Of a DNA stretch of 64,000 bases, positions 1 through 7,612 are shown one piece after another. The stretch comes from JAHFTW01 sp038046785 (lineage in GTDB: Archaea > Thermoplasmatota > E2 > JACPAO01 > JAHFTW01). The number at the start of each line of letters is the position of its first letter. Position 1 is the stretch's first letter. The stretch is taken from positions 124,001-188,000 of the forward strand of contig JBBSVM010000003.1 in NCBI GenBank assembly GCA_038046785.1, written 5' to 3'. The position numbers and the translations under genes were made by a program. Below the pieces are notes generated by a model. The model made no database searches. It was not told where the DNA came from and was given only the letters and a program-made list of their open reading frames with translations.

Positions 1-1716
1 CTCACCTCGGCCTCCGTCACCTCATACCTGCACGACCTCTCCCCGGTCATCCCCGGCCTCTCGGTCGCGGCCGCCACGGTGGAGCAGTACCGCATCCAGG
101 TCGCTGAAGGAATCACGCTGGACGCTTGGGTGGCCCGCCCCGCCGTCGCCGGTCCGGTTCCGCTCGTTCTCACCGTGACCCCTTACTACGCAGGCGGCTC
201 ACCCGTGGCCGCGGATGGCACGCACAGCCTGGGCCGACTCGGCGACGAGTTGGTGGCGCGCGGCTACGCCGTCGGCGTCAGCAGCGTGCGCGGCACCGGC
301 CTGTCGGATGGCTGTTTCACGCAGGGCGGAGCGCAGGAAGCGCTCGACACCACCACGGTCATCGAGTTTCTCGCATCGCAACCTTGGTCGAACGGCAACG
401 TCGGCCTCATCGGCGTCTCCTACGACGGCACCACGCCGCAGGATGCCTGGGTCGCTGGCTCCCCGAGTCTCAAGACCGTGGTGCCCATCTCGGGAATCTC
501 GGACCTCTACAAGTACAACTTCGTCAACGGTGTGCCCATCAATGTCCAAGGGTTCGGGTTCAACACCTACTACTGGGTTCTCACCGGAGCAGTTCCCTTC
601 CCGCTCGGCGGCGTCCCGACGGACCCGGCAAGCGTTCCCGGTGCCGTCGTCGGCGAAGCGTGCACGGAGCAGGCAGAGGTGCAGGAGGGCGGCGTCAGCA
701 GCACGATGGATGGGAACAAGGACGCCTACTGGATGGAGCGCGACTTCCTCGCCGAACTTGCGTCCGAGCCGGATGCTGAACGCGCTTCGGTCTTCTACGT
801 GCACGGCCTGCAGGACTGGAACGTCAAGGACCACAACATGGAGGACTGGCTCACGGCGATCCAGGCCACCGGCGTTCCCTTCAAGGCGTGGCTTGGACAG
901 TGGGGCCACGCCTGGCCGCAATCCACGGGGACGACAGCAACCTGTGAGGTCGGCAGCGACGGCGTGGGCGGCTCCTGCCGCAACGACTGGTGGGAGCTGA
1001 CCCTCATCGCCTGGTTCGACCAGTTCCTCAAGGGCATCAACACCGGCGTCCTCGATGCGCCCGCGGTCCAGGTCCAGGACGACGATGGCGTCTGGCGCCA
1101 CGAGGCCGTCTGGCCCCCGACCGACGTGACCTGGCGCACCTTCCATCTCGACCAGCCTGGAGCGCTCGGCGACGCGCCCGGCTCCGGAACCGCGAGCTAC
1201 TTCGACGCCTACGGCGCCCTGCTGGAAACGAACGCGGGCCTTGCCTTCCCCACCGACACGCCCACGCAGGTCGCCTTCGTCTCGCAGCCCCTCGAAGCGG
1301 ACACGCAGGTGAGCGGCCTGCCGCGCTTCGTCGGCAACGTCACCGCGAGCGGCGACCGCAGCAGCCTCGTCCTTACCCTCGCCGAACGGTTCGCTGACGG
1401 CACGGAACGCAGCTTCAACTTCGCAGCCTTGAGCCTCAACCACGTCGAAGGACTGAACGCGGCGCGCACGGACATTGCCGGTGTCCGCCAGGAGATTACG
1501 CTGGATTTCTTCCCCGCCGACGATGTGCTCCACTCCGGCTCCCGCATCGTCCTCTACGCGGCCGGCAACACGATTGGCAGCGACTACGGCGGGGGCCCAA
1601 GCCTCCAGCCCATCACCGACGGCTCGACGCTGACCCTCGACCTGGAAGGTGCGCGCTTGCTTCTGCCTGTGGACTTGGACCTCATCTTCGAGACACCGCA
1701 GCCGTACGACGCGTGA
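1..1716 (+). CDS. CocE/NonD-family (X-Pro dipeptidyl-peptidase-like) serine hydrolase, 5' truncated
   Basis: This is a secreted-type alpha/beta hydrolase of the CocE/NonD family, which cleaves peptides or esters; the substrate is unknown. The reading frame is open from base 1, so the true start and any signal peptide lie outside the window; the first in-frame GTG is at 79. The nucleophile Ser is in GVSYDG (codon 418-420), the acid Asp in HGLQDWN (814-816) and the His in GQWGHAW (907-909), giving a complete triad in the expected order. After about residue 350 comes the beta-sandwich typical of the X-Pro dipeptidyl-peptidase C-terminal domain, ending at a TGA at 1714-1716. The next gene begins 3 bp later, so the two are probably cotranscribed. 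Confidence 0.85.
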   Translation, partial: LTSASVTSYLHDLSPVIPGLSVAAATVEQYRIQVAEGITLDAWVARPAVAGPVPLVLTVTPYYAGGSPVAADGTHSLGRLGDELVARGYAVGVSSVRGTGLSDGCFTQGGAQEALDTTTVIEFLASQPWSNGNVGLIGVSYDGTTPQDAWVAGSPSLKTVVPISGISDLYKYNFVNGVPINVQGFGFNTYYWVLTGAVPFPLGGVPTDPASVPGAVVGEACTEQAEVQEGGVSSTMDGNKDAYWMERDFLAELASEPDAERASVFYVHGLQDWNVKDHNMEDWLTAIQATGVPFKAWLGQWGHAWPQSTGTTATCEVGSDGVGGSCRNDWWELTLIAWFDQFLKGINTGVLDAPAVQVQDDDGVWRHEAVWPPTDVTWRTFHLDQPGALGDAPGSGTASYFDAYGALLETNAGLAFPTDTPTQVAFVSQPLEADTQVSGLPRFVGNVTASGDRSSLVLTLAERFADGTERSFNFAALSLNHVEGLNAARTDIAGVRQEITLDFFPADDVLHSGSRIVLYAAGNTIGSDYGGGPSLQPITDGSTLTLDLEGARLLLPVDLDLIFETPQPYDA

Positions 1717-1719
1717 ACC

Positions 1720-2745
1720 ATGCGCTGGACCTTGCTCACCGCCCTGTTGCTGACTGGCTGCGTGGCCGCTCCATTTGAGCCCACCTTTGCGGGCAACGAC
1801 AGCGCGCCTGAGCCGGGCAGTTTTCTGCTCGACCCCATCGAGGAAGGTGTCTTCTCCGTCGATACGGAAGGCCGGCTTGAACGCCTAACCAGCGGCTCGG
1901 GCGTCACGGTCGAGGCGGGCCGCGTCACCATTGACCTGCTCTCCAACATGGGAGAGAATAGCATCCCGCTCATCCTCGTGCAGTCGCTCACGGCCGGACG
2001 GTACACATACAAAGCGGCCAAGCAACTCGAATTCGCAGGAGGCTCCGGGGAAGGCAACCCGAACAGAGGCGACTGTGTGACGAACGCCCATCTGACTGCG
2101 CAAGGCGCCCATTTCTACGTCGACCGCTTGCGCGGCCTCGACCCCGCGCCGCCGCGCTGGATGTCGGGCGGCGGCGGAATGTCCGCGGGCACAAGTTTCC
2201 CGGCTCTGCCCGTTGACGGCGACGGCGGCGGTGCAGGGGGGAGTGGCAGCGGCAGCGGGACCTTGGATGCCGGGGATTGGTTCGTCTCGATGCGGGGCAG
2301 CTCCCAGGTGACCGTCGCGGAATTGCTGGCGCCCGGCAACGTCTGGACCCTTACCTATGAACTTCCCGGCGCATCGCGCATCCTCCTTCTTCCTCCCGCG
2401 CAGCTCTACTGCTATTGGGGGTTCACCGAGCTCGACGGCGTGCAAGTGGACGCCGCCGACACCGCGACGGGCGGTTCGATGCGCCTCGATGGCACCTACG
2501 GATCCACAGTGACTCTGCATGAAGCTCCCTCCACGAGTCTCGGCTGTTTGACACCGCTGGTGACGGGCGGCTACGATGGGCGACTCACCGTGGGGGAACG
2601 CAACTGGGACCTCGACGGATTGACGCGTGTCAGCAATGCAACCATCGAACGGCTTGCGGTGGAGTTGACCATCACGTCATGGCCCTGTCAGTCGGTGCAA
2701 GTTTTCTGGGGCGCTGGCGTCTACTCGCCCTTCTCCTTCGCCTGA
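1720..2745 (+). CDS. predicted lipoprotein of unknown function
   Basis: A 341-residue protein beginning with a short hydrophobic signal and a lipobox (LLLTGC), so it is probably exported and lipid-anchored at Cys14. I recognise no domain. The centre (about residues 165-185) is a Gly/Ser/Asp-rich low-complexity stretch that probably links two beta-rich halves. Several scattered cysteines (for example in DCVTN, YCYWG, LGCLT and WPCQS) could form disulfides outside the cell. It starts 3 bp after the CocE-type hydrolase stop and is probably in the same transcript. Function cannot be assigned from sequence. Confidence 0.7.
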   Translation: MRWTLLTALLLTGCVAAPFEPTFAGNDSAPEPGSFLLDPIEEGVFSVDTEGRLERLTSGSGVTVEAGRVTIDLLSNMGENSIPLILVQSLTAGRYTYKAAKQLEFAGGSGEGNPNRGDCVTNAHLTAQGAHFYVDRLRGLDPAPPRWMSGGGGMSAGTSFPALPVDGDGGGAGGSGSGSGTLDAGDWFVSMRGSSQVTVAELLAPGNVWTLTYELPGASRILLLPPAQLYCYWGFTELDGVQVDAADTATGGSMRLDGTYGSTVTLHEAPSTSLGCLTPLVTGGYDGRLTVGERNWDLDGLTRVSNATIERLAVELTITSWPCQSVQVFWGAGVYSPFSFA

Positions 2746-2816
2746 CCTCGTGCTGGCGGTTGCCGCGACCGGCATGCTCTTGCACCCTACCCCAAGCGAC
2801 ACCGCCCCCGGCCGCG

Positions 2817-2829
2817 TCGTTAAGTAGGA
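2817..2829 (+). promoter_or_regulatory. putative TATA box for the TIM-barrel-like gene
   Basis: The AT-richer stretch cgttaagtag lies about 30 nt upstream of the ATG at 2853 in otherwise GC-rich DNA. This matches an archaeal TATA box for a leaderless or nearly leaderless transcript. No Shine-Dalgarno sequence precedes the ATG. Confidence 0.35.
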
Positions 2830-2852
2830 TGGCGCCCAGAGTTTAGTCAACC

Positions 2853-3902
2853 ATGATTTCTTCTCGCTTCGCGGTGGCTCTTCTGGTGGGCGTTCTGGTG
2901 GCCGGCGCAGTGGCCATCAACCGCCTTCAGGATCGCCCCGAACGAGGCCCCGGCCTTGGGGGCGAGCTCCCCCGCAGCCCCGACAGTCGTCCAAACAGCA
3001 GCGCCGAGCCCGCGATTCTGCCGTTCGGTCTCGACGCATCGGGAGCCCTCGCCTTGCCAGAGGACGCGCGACCGGACTATGGCACATTCTGGATTGGACC
3101 GTGGACGCTGCAATGGGGTTGGAAAGACCCAGACGAGCAGTTGGCCCGCTTGCGCGCCGCCAACGTGACGCCCGCCGTCCACCTCTACTATTGGGGCGAT
3201 GGCATCCGGCCCGCCTGCTTCGACGTTGGGTGCGACGGCAAGGACACGGCCATGTGGCGTCAGCTTGCCCAGCAGACCGCCGAGCATCTTGCGGGCGGCC
3301 CTGCCGTCGTCTTCTTGGAGACCGAGTTCAACAAGGCGGACGTCGCAATGCATGAGCCGCTCGATGGCCACCTCGCCGACATCGCCACCATCCTCCAAGC
3401 CAACCCGGACCTCACCGTCGTCCTGTCGTTTGGCAACTGGTACCCAACCGCGTGGCCGACTTGGGACCGCGCGGCCGCGGCAAGCGACGCGGTCGGTCTG
3501 CAGGCCATCTCCGGTCTCACGCGCAACGACGCAAACCATGCCGCTTCCCTGGCGACCTCCGCCGTGGAAGGCGCCCGGACGCTGAACGGGCTGTTTGGCA
3601 AGCCGGTCTGGCTCGACGATGTTGCCGTTTCGTCTTGGCCGGAGCCGGAGGGGCTGGATGTGCAGAAGACCGCCCTCGATGGGTTCGCCCAGAGCCTTGA
3701 GGACCTGCGCGCGGCTGGCGTCCAGGCCATCATCTACCGCACGCTGTACGACACGCCGGCAATGGATGGTTACTATGGCGAGGCGGAGCGTCACTTTGGT
3801 CTCGCCTGGGCCGACGGCGGCCTCAAGCCGGGCGGTGCGGCGCTGCTTTCTGCGCTGCATCCCGAGGCAACGCAAGCTACGCAAGGAGCTGCTTCGCAAT
3901 GA
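2853..3902 (+). CDS. membrane-anchored glycoside-hydrolase-like (TIM-barrel) protein
   Basis: A 349-residue protein with an N-terminal hydrophobic segment (about residues 6-22) acting as a signal peptide or anchor, then a Pro/Ser-rich linker. The remainder has the look of a glycoside hydrolase TIM barrel: alternating strands such as TPAVHLYYW, AVVFLETEF, LTVVLSFGNW, PVWLDDVAV and VQAIIYRTLY, with acidic residues at strand ends (for example Glu in FLETEF and Asp in WLDDVA) that could be catalytic. I cannot assign a GH family or substrate. Its 3' end overlaps the convergent acyl-CoA dehydrogenase gene by 26 bp. Confidence 0.6.
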   Translation: MISSRFAVALLVGVLVAGAVAINRLQDRPERGPGLGGELPRSPDSRPNSSAEPAILPFGLDASGALALPEDARPDYGTFWIGPWTLQWGWKDPDEQLARLRAANVTPAVHLYYWGDGIRPACFDVGCDGKDTAMWRQLAQQTAEHLAGGPAVVFLETEFNKADVAMHEPLDGHLADIATILQANPDLTVVLSFGNWYPTAWPTWDRAAAASDAVGLQAISGLTRNDANHAASLATSAVEGARTLNGLFGKPVWLDDVAVSSWPEPEGLDVQKTALDGFAQSLEDLRAAGVQAIIYRTLYDTPAMDGYYGEAERHFGLAWADGGLKPGGAALLSALHPEATQATQGAASQ

Positions 3903-5028
3903 CAAGCCGCTGGATTTCGCTCGTCCCCTCGTAAATCTCGGTGACCTTCGCATCGCGCATGAGCCGCTCGACGACGTAGTCGGTGGTGTAGCCGTTGCCG
4001 CCATGCACCTGGACCGCCTGGTTCGTCACCCAAGTCGCCGTCTCGCTGGCATAGAGTTTGGCGCGCGAGCCCATCTCGGGGGTAAGCGTGCCTGCATCGG
4101 CCGCCGCGGCCGCCTTGAGGACCAGAAGACGGGCCGCCTCGATGCGCACATCCATGTCGGCGAGCTTCCACTGGATGGCCTGGTTGGCGGCGATGGGTTT
4201 GCCGAACTGCTTGCGCTCGGCGGCATATTTTCGCGCCTCGTCGAAGCCGCGTGTTGCGATGCCGACCGCTTGCGCCCCGATGCTGATGCGGCTCGCGTTG
4301 AGGGTCGCCATGAGCGCCTTGAACCCCTCACCGGGCTTGCCCAACATGTTCTCCTTTGGGACCATCAAGTCGGTGAAGCTGAGGCGGGCAGTGTCGGATG
4401 CGCAGAGGCCAAGCTTGTGCTCCGCGCCATCCTTGTTGAATCCCTTCCAGGCGGCCTCGACGGCGAACAGGCTGATGCCGCGGTGGCCCGCGGTGGCGCC
4501 ATGGTTGGGCTCGGTGCGGGCGGCGACAATGGCGGAACCGGCGTGGTTGCCGTTCGTGATGAACACTTTCGAGCCGTTGAGCCGATAGTGGTCCCCTTCC
4601 TTCGTGCCGGTCGTGGCCAGGGCTGCGACGTCGGAGCCGGCGCTCGGCTCGGTGAGGGCAAAGCAGCCCAGCCATTCCCCGGAAGCAAGTTTGGGAAGGA
4701 AACGCTCCTTCACGGCGTCGGTGCCGAACTCGACGATGGGGCTGGCGGCGACGCTGGTGTGCACTGCAACGGTGACCGATGTACTCGCGCAGGCCCACGC
4801 CAGCTCCTCGAGCATGAGGTTGTAGGCCACCTTGGAGAGCGGCGCACCGCCGTACGCTTCCGGAATGGTGGGGCCCAGCATGCCAAGCGCCGCCAGGTCG
4901 CGCAGGTTCTCGGCGGGGAAAGCGCCCGACTTGTCGAGCTTGCCGGCACGCTCTGCGATGGGGCCGCGCGCCAGCTCACGCACCGTCTTCTGGATCAGGC
5001 TCTCTTCCGGGCTGAGGCCGAACTCCAC
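3877..5028 (-). CDS. acyl-CoA dehydrogenase
   Basis: A 383-residue FAD-dependent acyl-CoA dehydrogenase of the usual length, catalysing alpha,beta-dehydrogenation of acyl-CoA with electrons passing to ETF. Visible signatures are CFALTEPSAGSD (flavin/substrate region), the central beta domain, and the C-terminal helical domain with YEGTSEIQ, where Glu367 corresponds to the catalytic base of short/medium-chain enzymes. The start MEFGLSPEE is typical of the family and overlaps the end of the upstream regulator gene by 34 bp. Enoyl-CoA hydratase lies two genes upstream on the same strand, so this is a beta-oxidation or acyl-modifying set close to the PKS operon. Confidence 0.92.
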   Translation of the reverse strand: MEFGLSPEESLIQKTVRELARGPIAERAGKLDKSGAFPAENLRDLAALGMLGPTIPEAYGGAPLSKVAYNLMLEELAWACASTSVTVAVHTSVAASPIVEFGTDAVKERFLPKLASGEWLGCFALTEPSAGSDVAALATTGTKEGDHYRLNGSKVFITNGNHAGSAIVAARTEPNHGATAGHRGISLFAVEAAWKGFNKDGAEHKLGLCASDTARLSFTDLMVPKENMLGKPGEGFKALMATLNASRISIGAQAVGIATRGFDEARKYAAERKQFGKPIAANQAIQWKLADMDVRIEAARLLVLKAAAAADAGTLTPEMGSRAKLYASETATWVTNQAVQVHGGNGYTTDYVVERLMRDAKVTEIYEGTSEIQRLVIAKQLLA

Positions 5029-5768
5029 GCCGGTGCGACCCGGCGGCGCCTCTTGGCCGTTTGCCCCATCCCCTCCGTCTTGCGGTGCGCCTCCAACAAG
5101 GGAGCAAGCCCGCCCAGGATGCGGTTCTCGGCGCCGCGCAGGCGTTCCTCAAACGCGCTGCGGCCAATCCCCATCGTCGCCGCCACATCCGCCGTCGTCG
5201 CCTGCCGTGGGGCGTTGTAGTAACCAGCACTTGCTGCGGCCTGGAGCGCTTCCGCCTGCTTGTCCGTGGGAGCATCGAGGGTGTGCGCCATCGACAGGAA
5301 CAGCGATGCGAGGACGGTTTGCGGCTCCACGGTGCGGCGCCGCGTCACTTGGGTGGGCCAGCGCCGCGCCAACTCGTCGAGCGCTGCCTGCTCCGGATGC
5401 GGTCCGCGGCCAGCTGGCCCAAACGCGACCGCGTCGTACGACTCCCACCCCGCCTTCACGCGCACCGGCTGCATCCAGATGAAACGGTGCGCCTCAAGAG
5501 TGCGGCTCAGACTTCGCTCCGCCTCGACGTGCGGCTCCCAGACGATGACGCCGCCGCCGCGCAGACGCAGCAGACGAAGCGGCTTGAGGAGCCGGATGGC
5601 GGCCGCCTCGAATCCCGCCCACGCTGTGTCGGGAACCCGCACCTCGACCACCTCCAGCGTGTGGCCGCTCCAGCATTGCAATTCTGCCTGGGGCACGGCG
5701 CGGCTCAGACGAGCCAGAGGGCAGTCATGCTCGATGCGCACCGTGACCTGTCGAAGGGGGCCGTCCAT
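4995..5768 (-). CDS. HTH_10-type (bacterio-opsin activator-like) transcriptional regulator
   Basis: A 257-residue archaeal regulator. The C-terminal third carries the HTH_10 signature (LDAPTDKQAEAL, GYYNAPRQ, then a helix-turn-helix with MGIGRSAFEERLRGAE), a DNA-binding domain characteristic of Bat-like proteins in archaea. The N-terminal about 170 residues resemble the ligand-sensing region of that family, but no motif identifies an effector. It sits between enoyl-CoA hydratase and acyl-CoA dehydrogenase on the same strand and overlaps the latter by 34 bp. The obvious inference is local control of the acyl-CoA genes, possibly including the PKS operon. The C-terminal tail (about residues 235-257) is Arg/Ser-rich. 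Confidence 0.85.
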   Translation of the reverse strand: MDGPLRQVTVRIEHDCPLARLSRAVPQAELQCWSGHTLEVVEVRVPDTAWAGFEAAAIRLLKPLRLLRLRGGGVIVWEPHVEAERSLSRTLEAHRFIWMQPVRVKAGWESYDAVAFGPAGRGPHPEQAALDELARRWPTQVTRRRTVEPQTVLASLFLSMAHTLDAPTDKQAEALQAAASAGYYNAPRQATTADVAATMGIGRSAFEERLRGAENRILGGLAPLLEAHRKTEGMGQTAKRRRRVAPAWSSASARKRA

Positions 5769-5821
5769 GGACGGGCAATTGCGGGTGGGATTTTGCGCTT
5801 TCCTTGCGCGGGACGGGACGC

Positions 5822-6589
5822 TTACCTGCCAGCGAACGCCGGCTTGCGCTTCGCCAGAAACGCCGCCATGCCCTCTTTCTGGTCGGCAGTGCGGAACCCC
5901 GCGCCAAACGCCTCCGCCTCCAACTCCAGAGCAGATGCAAGGTCCAGGTCGAGACCCTCATCCACGAGCCGCTTCACGGACGCGACGGCCAGTGGGCCGT
6001 TGACAAGAGCAGCCTCCGCAATCTTGCGCGCCTCAGCAAGCAACGTGTCGTGCGGCACCACTTTGTCCACGATGCCAAGCCGCAGCGCTTCGTCCGCCTT
6101 CACGGAATCACCCGTCATGAGAAGCCATTTCGCCACACCGGGGCCGGTGCGGCGCGGCAGCCGCTGCGAGCCGCCGAAGCCTGGCACGACGCCAAGCTTC
6201 ACCTCGGGTTGGCCGACGACCGCTTTCTCGGAGGCAACGAGGATGTCGCACGCCATGGCGAGTTCGAGGCCGCCGCCCAGCGCGTAGCCGTTGATGGCGG
6301 CGATGACCGGGCCGGGAAAGTCGGCAAAAACTTGCAGAGCATCTTGGCCGGCGAGGCTGAACTCGCGTGCTTCGTCGGCGCCGAGGTCTTTCATGGCAGA
6401 AATGTCGGCGCCGGCGACGAACGCTTTGCCAGCGCCGGTGACGATGATGGCCTTTGCCTTGCCGTGGAGTCCTGTCACAGTTTCGTGCAAGACGTCCAGG
6501 ACGTCGGCATTGAGGGCGTTGAGCGCCTCAGGTCGGTTGATGGTAAGGGTGGCAATTCCGTTGTCGATTTGGGAAAGAAGGCTTGTCAT
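5822..6589 (-). CDS. enoyl-CoA hydratase/isomerase (crotonase family)
   Basis: A crotonase-fold enzyme of about 255 residues that hydrates trans-2-enoyl-CoA. The oxyanion-hole and catalytic region AINGYALGGGLELAMACD and the second acid in PEVKLGVVPGFGGSQRL are both present, so it should be active. I chose ATG 6589 (MTSLLSQIDNG) because homologues begin there; an in-frame upstream ATG at 6622 would add eleven atypical residues. The next gene on this strand is the HTH_10 regulator, then acyl-CoA dehydrogenase. The GxxExxY element separates it from the carboxylase/PKS operon, which may once have been continuous with it. Confidence 0.9.
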   Translation of the reverse strand: MTSLLSQIDNGIATLTINRPEALNALNADVLDVLHETVTGLHGKAKAIIVTGAGKAFVAGADISAMKDLGADEAREFSLAGQDALQVFADFPGPVIAAINGYALGGGLELAMACDILVASEKAVVGQPEVKLGVVPGFGGSQRLPRRTGPGVAKWLLMTGDSVKADEALRLGIVDKVVPHDTLLAEARKIAEAALVNGPLAVASVKRLVDEGLDLDLASALELEAEAFGAGFRTADQKEGMAAFLAKRKPAFAGR

Positions 6590-6680
6590 CGATTGCCGAA
6601 GTCTTTGCTGGGCTTGAACCATCCGTCGAAGCCAACCGCTGGCCCAGTCCCGTCTTCAAAGTCCGGCCCATACACGCCCC

Positions 6681-7106
6681 ATGGCCTATCCGCCGATTAC
6701 GCCGATTTCGCCGAACGAACCGGACCGTCAAACGTACGCCATCATCGGTGCGGCGCTGGAAGTCCATCGGACGCTTGGAAGCGGATTCTTAGAACGAGTG
6801 TACCAGCAAGCCTTGGCTCGGGAGTTCGCCCTGCGCGGCATTCCGTTTGAGCGCGAAGTGGAGTTGCCCATCCCATACAAGGGCGAGCCGCTTGATTGCC
6901 TCTACAAAATTGACTTCTTGTGCTATGGTGAGGTCCTGGTTGAACTGAAGGCACTCTCTTCGACGGGTGGCGTAGAAGAAGCCCAGGTTCTCAACTACCT
7001 GAAGGCCAGCCGATTGGACGTGGCTCTTTTGTTGAATTTTGGGGCTGAATCGCTGCGAACCCGCCGGTTTGCAATGTCTCGGAACGCTTCGGCGCAATCG
7101 GCGTAA
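6681..7106 (+). CDS. GxxExxY family protein (PD-(D/E)XK nuclease-like), ends formed by an inverted repeat
   Basis: A 141-residue member of the GxxExxY family, visible as LGSGFLERVYQQALAREF followed by the nuclease-like core CLYKIDFLCYGEVLVELKA (Asp, then Glu-Leu-Lys, the pattern of PD-(D/E)XK nucleases) and QVLNYLK. The family's function is unknown; nuclease activity is inference from the motif. Both ends of the gene are coding parts of a 28-bp inverted repeat (6688-6715 and 7088-7115, 27/28 matches), and the TAA stop lies inside the right arm. The gene is opposite in direction to its neighbours and sits 11 bp from the biotin-carrier gene's stop codon, consistent with insertion. A weak TATA-like cttcaaag lies about 25 nt upstream of the ATG. 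Confidence 0.85.
   Translation: MAYPPITPISPNEPDRQTYAIIGAALEVHRTLGSGFLERVYQQALAREFALRGIPFEREVELPIPYKGEPLDCLYKIDFLCYGEVLVELKALSSTGGVEEAQVLNYLKASRLDVALLLNFGAESLRTRRFAMSRNASAQSA
6688..6715 (+). repeat. left arm of the inverted repeat bounding the GxxExxY gene
   Basis: 28 bp with 9-nt periodic GATT units (ccgattacg, ccgatttcg). Its reverse complement recurs at 7088-7115 with one mismatch. It encodes residues 3-12 of the GxxExxY protein. It belongs to the same repeat style as the palindromes in the PKS gene. Confidence 0.85.
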
Positions 7107-7115
7107 TCGGCGGAT
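7088..7115 (-). repeat. right arm of the inverted repeat bounding the GxxExxY gene
   Basis: Reverse complement of the left arm (27/28). It contains the GxxExxY stop codon (7104-7106) and encodes the end of the C-terminal SAQSA residues, which resemble the SAKSA residues encoded by repeats in the PKS linkers. The outer end of the arm is 2 bp from the biotin-carrier stop codon. Confidence 0.85.
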
Positions 7116-7117
7116 CG

Positions 7118-7612
7118 TTAGGCAGCGGCAGGCTCGATTTCCACCATCACCGTGGTCGCCTCGACGTTCATGCCATCAGAGACATGGACCTTGACGACCT
7201 TCCCCGCCATCGGCGCCTTGAGGTCGTTTTGCATTTTCATCGCCTCAAGGACGAGGAGGATGTCGCCCGCCGCGACGATCTGACCTTCTTTCACCTTGAC
7301 TTCGACAACTTTGCCTGGCATCGGGGGTTTGATGCGGCCATCCTGCTTGCGGCCGCCGGCGCGGCTGCGCGCCAATTCGGGACGGGCGCGGCGCACCTCG
7401 AGGTCGAGCGCGCGCGGGCCTTCGGAGACGACGCCGTTGCGGATGGTGAACTCGAACGTCTTGCCGCCGATGGTCACCTTGGTATGGCCCTTGCCAAGCG
7501 TCTGGACTTTGGGTTCGTAGCAGGTGTCGCCGATGCAGAACTTGGGCCCATCGGCGTGCTCCTCCATCGTGACGAAGTGCTCGCGGCTGCCCAACTGGAA
7601 GCTGTAGCGCAT
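7118..7612 (-). CDS. biotin carboxyl carrier protein of acyl-CoA carboxylase
   Basis: A 164-residue carrier protein. The C-terminal biotinyl/lipoyl domain (about residues 90-164) carries the biotinylation motif EAMKM, in which the Lys receives biotin, flanked by the paired PMPGKVVEV and APMAGKVVKV hairpins. The N-terminal half resembles the region that precedes the biotin domain in propionyl-CoA carboxylase alpha chains, here as a separate protein. It overlaps the biotin carboxylase gene by one base and is the last gene of the five-gene operon. The carrier shuttles CO2 from the biotin carboxylase to the carboxyltransferase. Confidence 0.9.
   Translation of the reverse strand: MRYSFQLGSREHFVTMEEHADGPKFCIGDTCYEPKVQTLGKGHTKVTIGGKTFEFTIRNGVVSEGPRALDLEVRRARPELARSRAGGRKQDGRIKPPMPGKVVEVKVKEGQIVAAGDILLVLEAMKMQNDLKAPMAGKVVKVHVSDGMNVEATTVMVEIEPAAA

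Noticed and set aside
199..1533. 444-codon minus-strand frame opposite the CocE hydrolase
   Set aside because: Antisense shadow of a gene with an intact catalytic triad on the plus strand; high GC opens such frames.
6681..7106. Insertion sequence with DDE transposase
   Set aside because: The GxxExxY protein has no DDE/DEDD or HUH motifs and is too short for known transposases; it is reported as a nuclease-like family instead.
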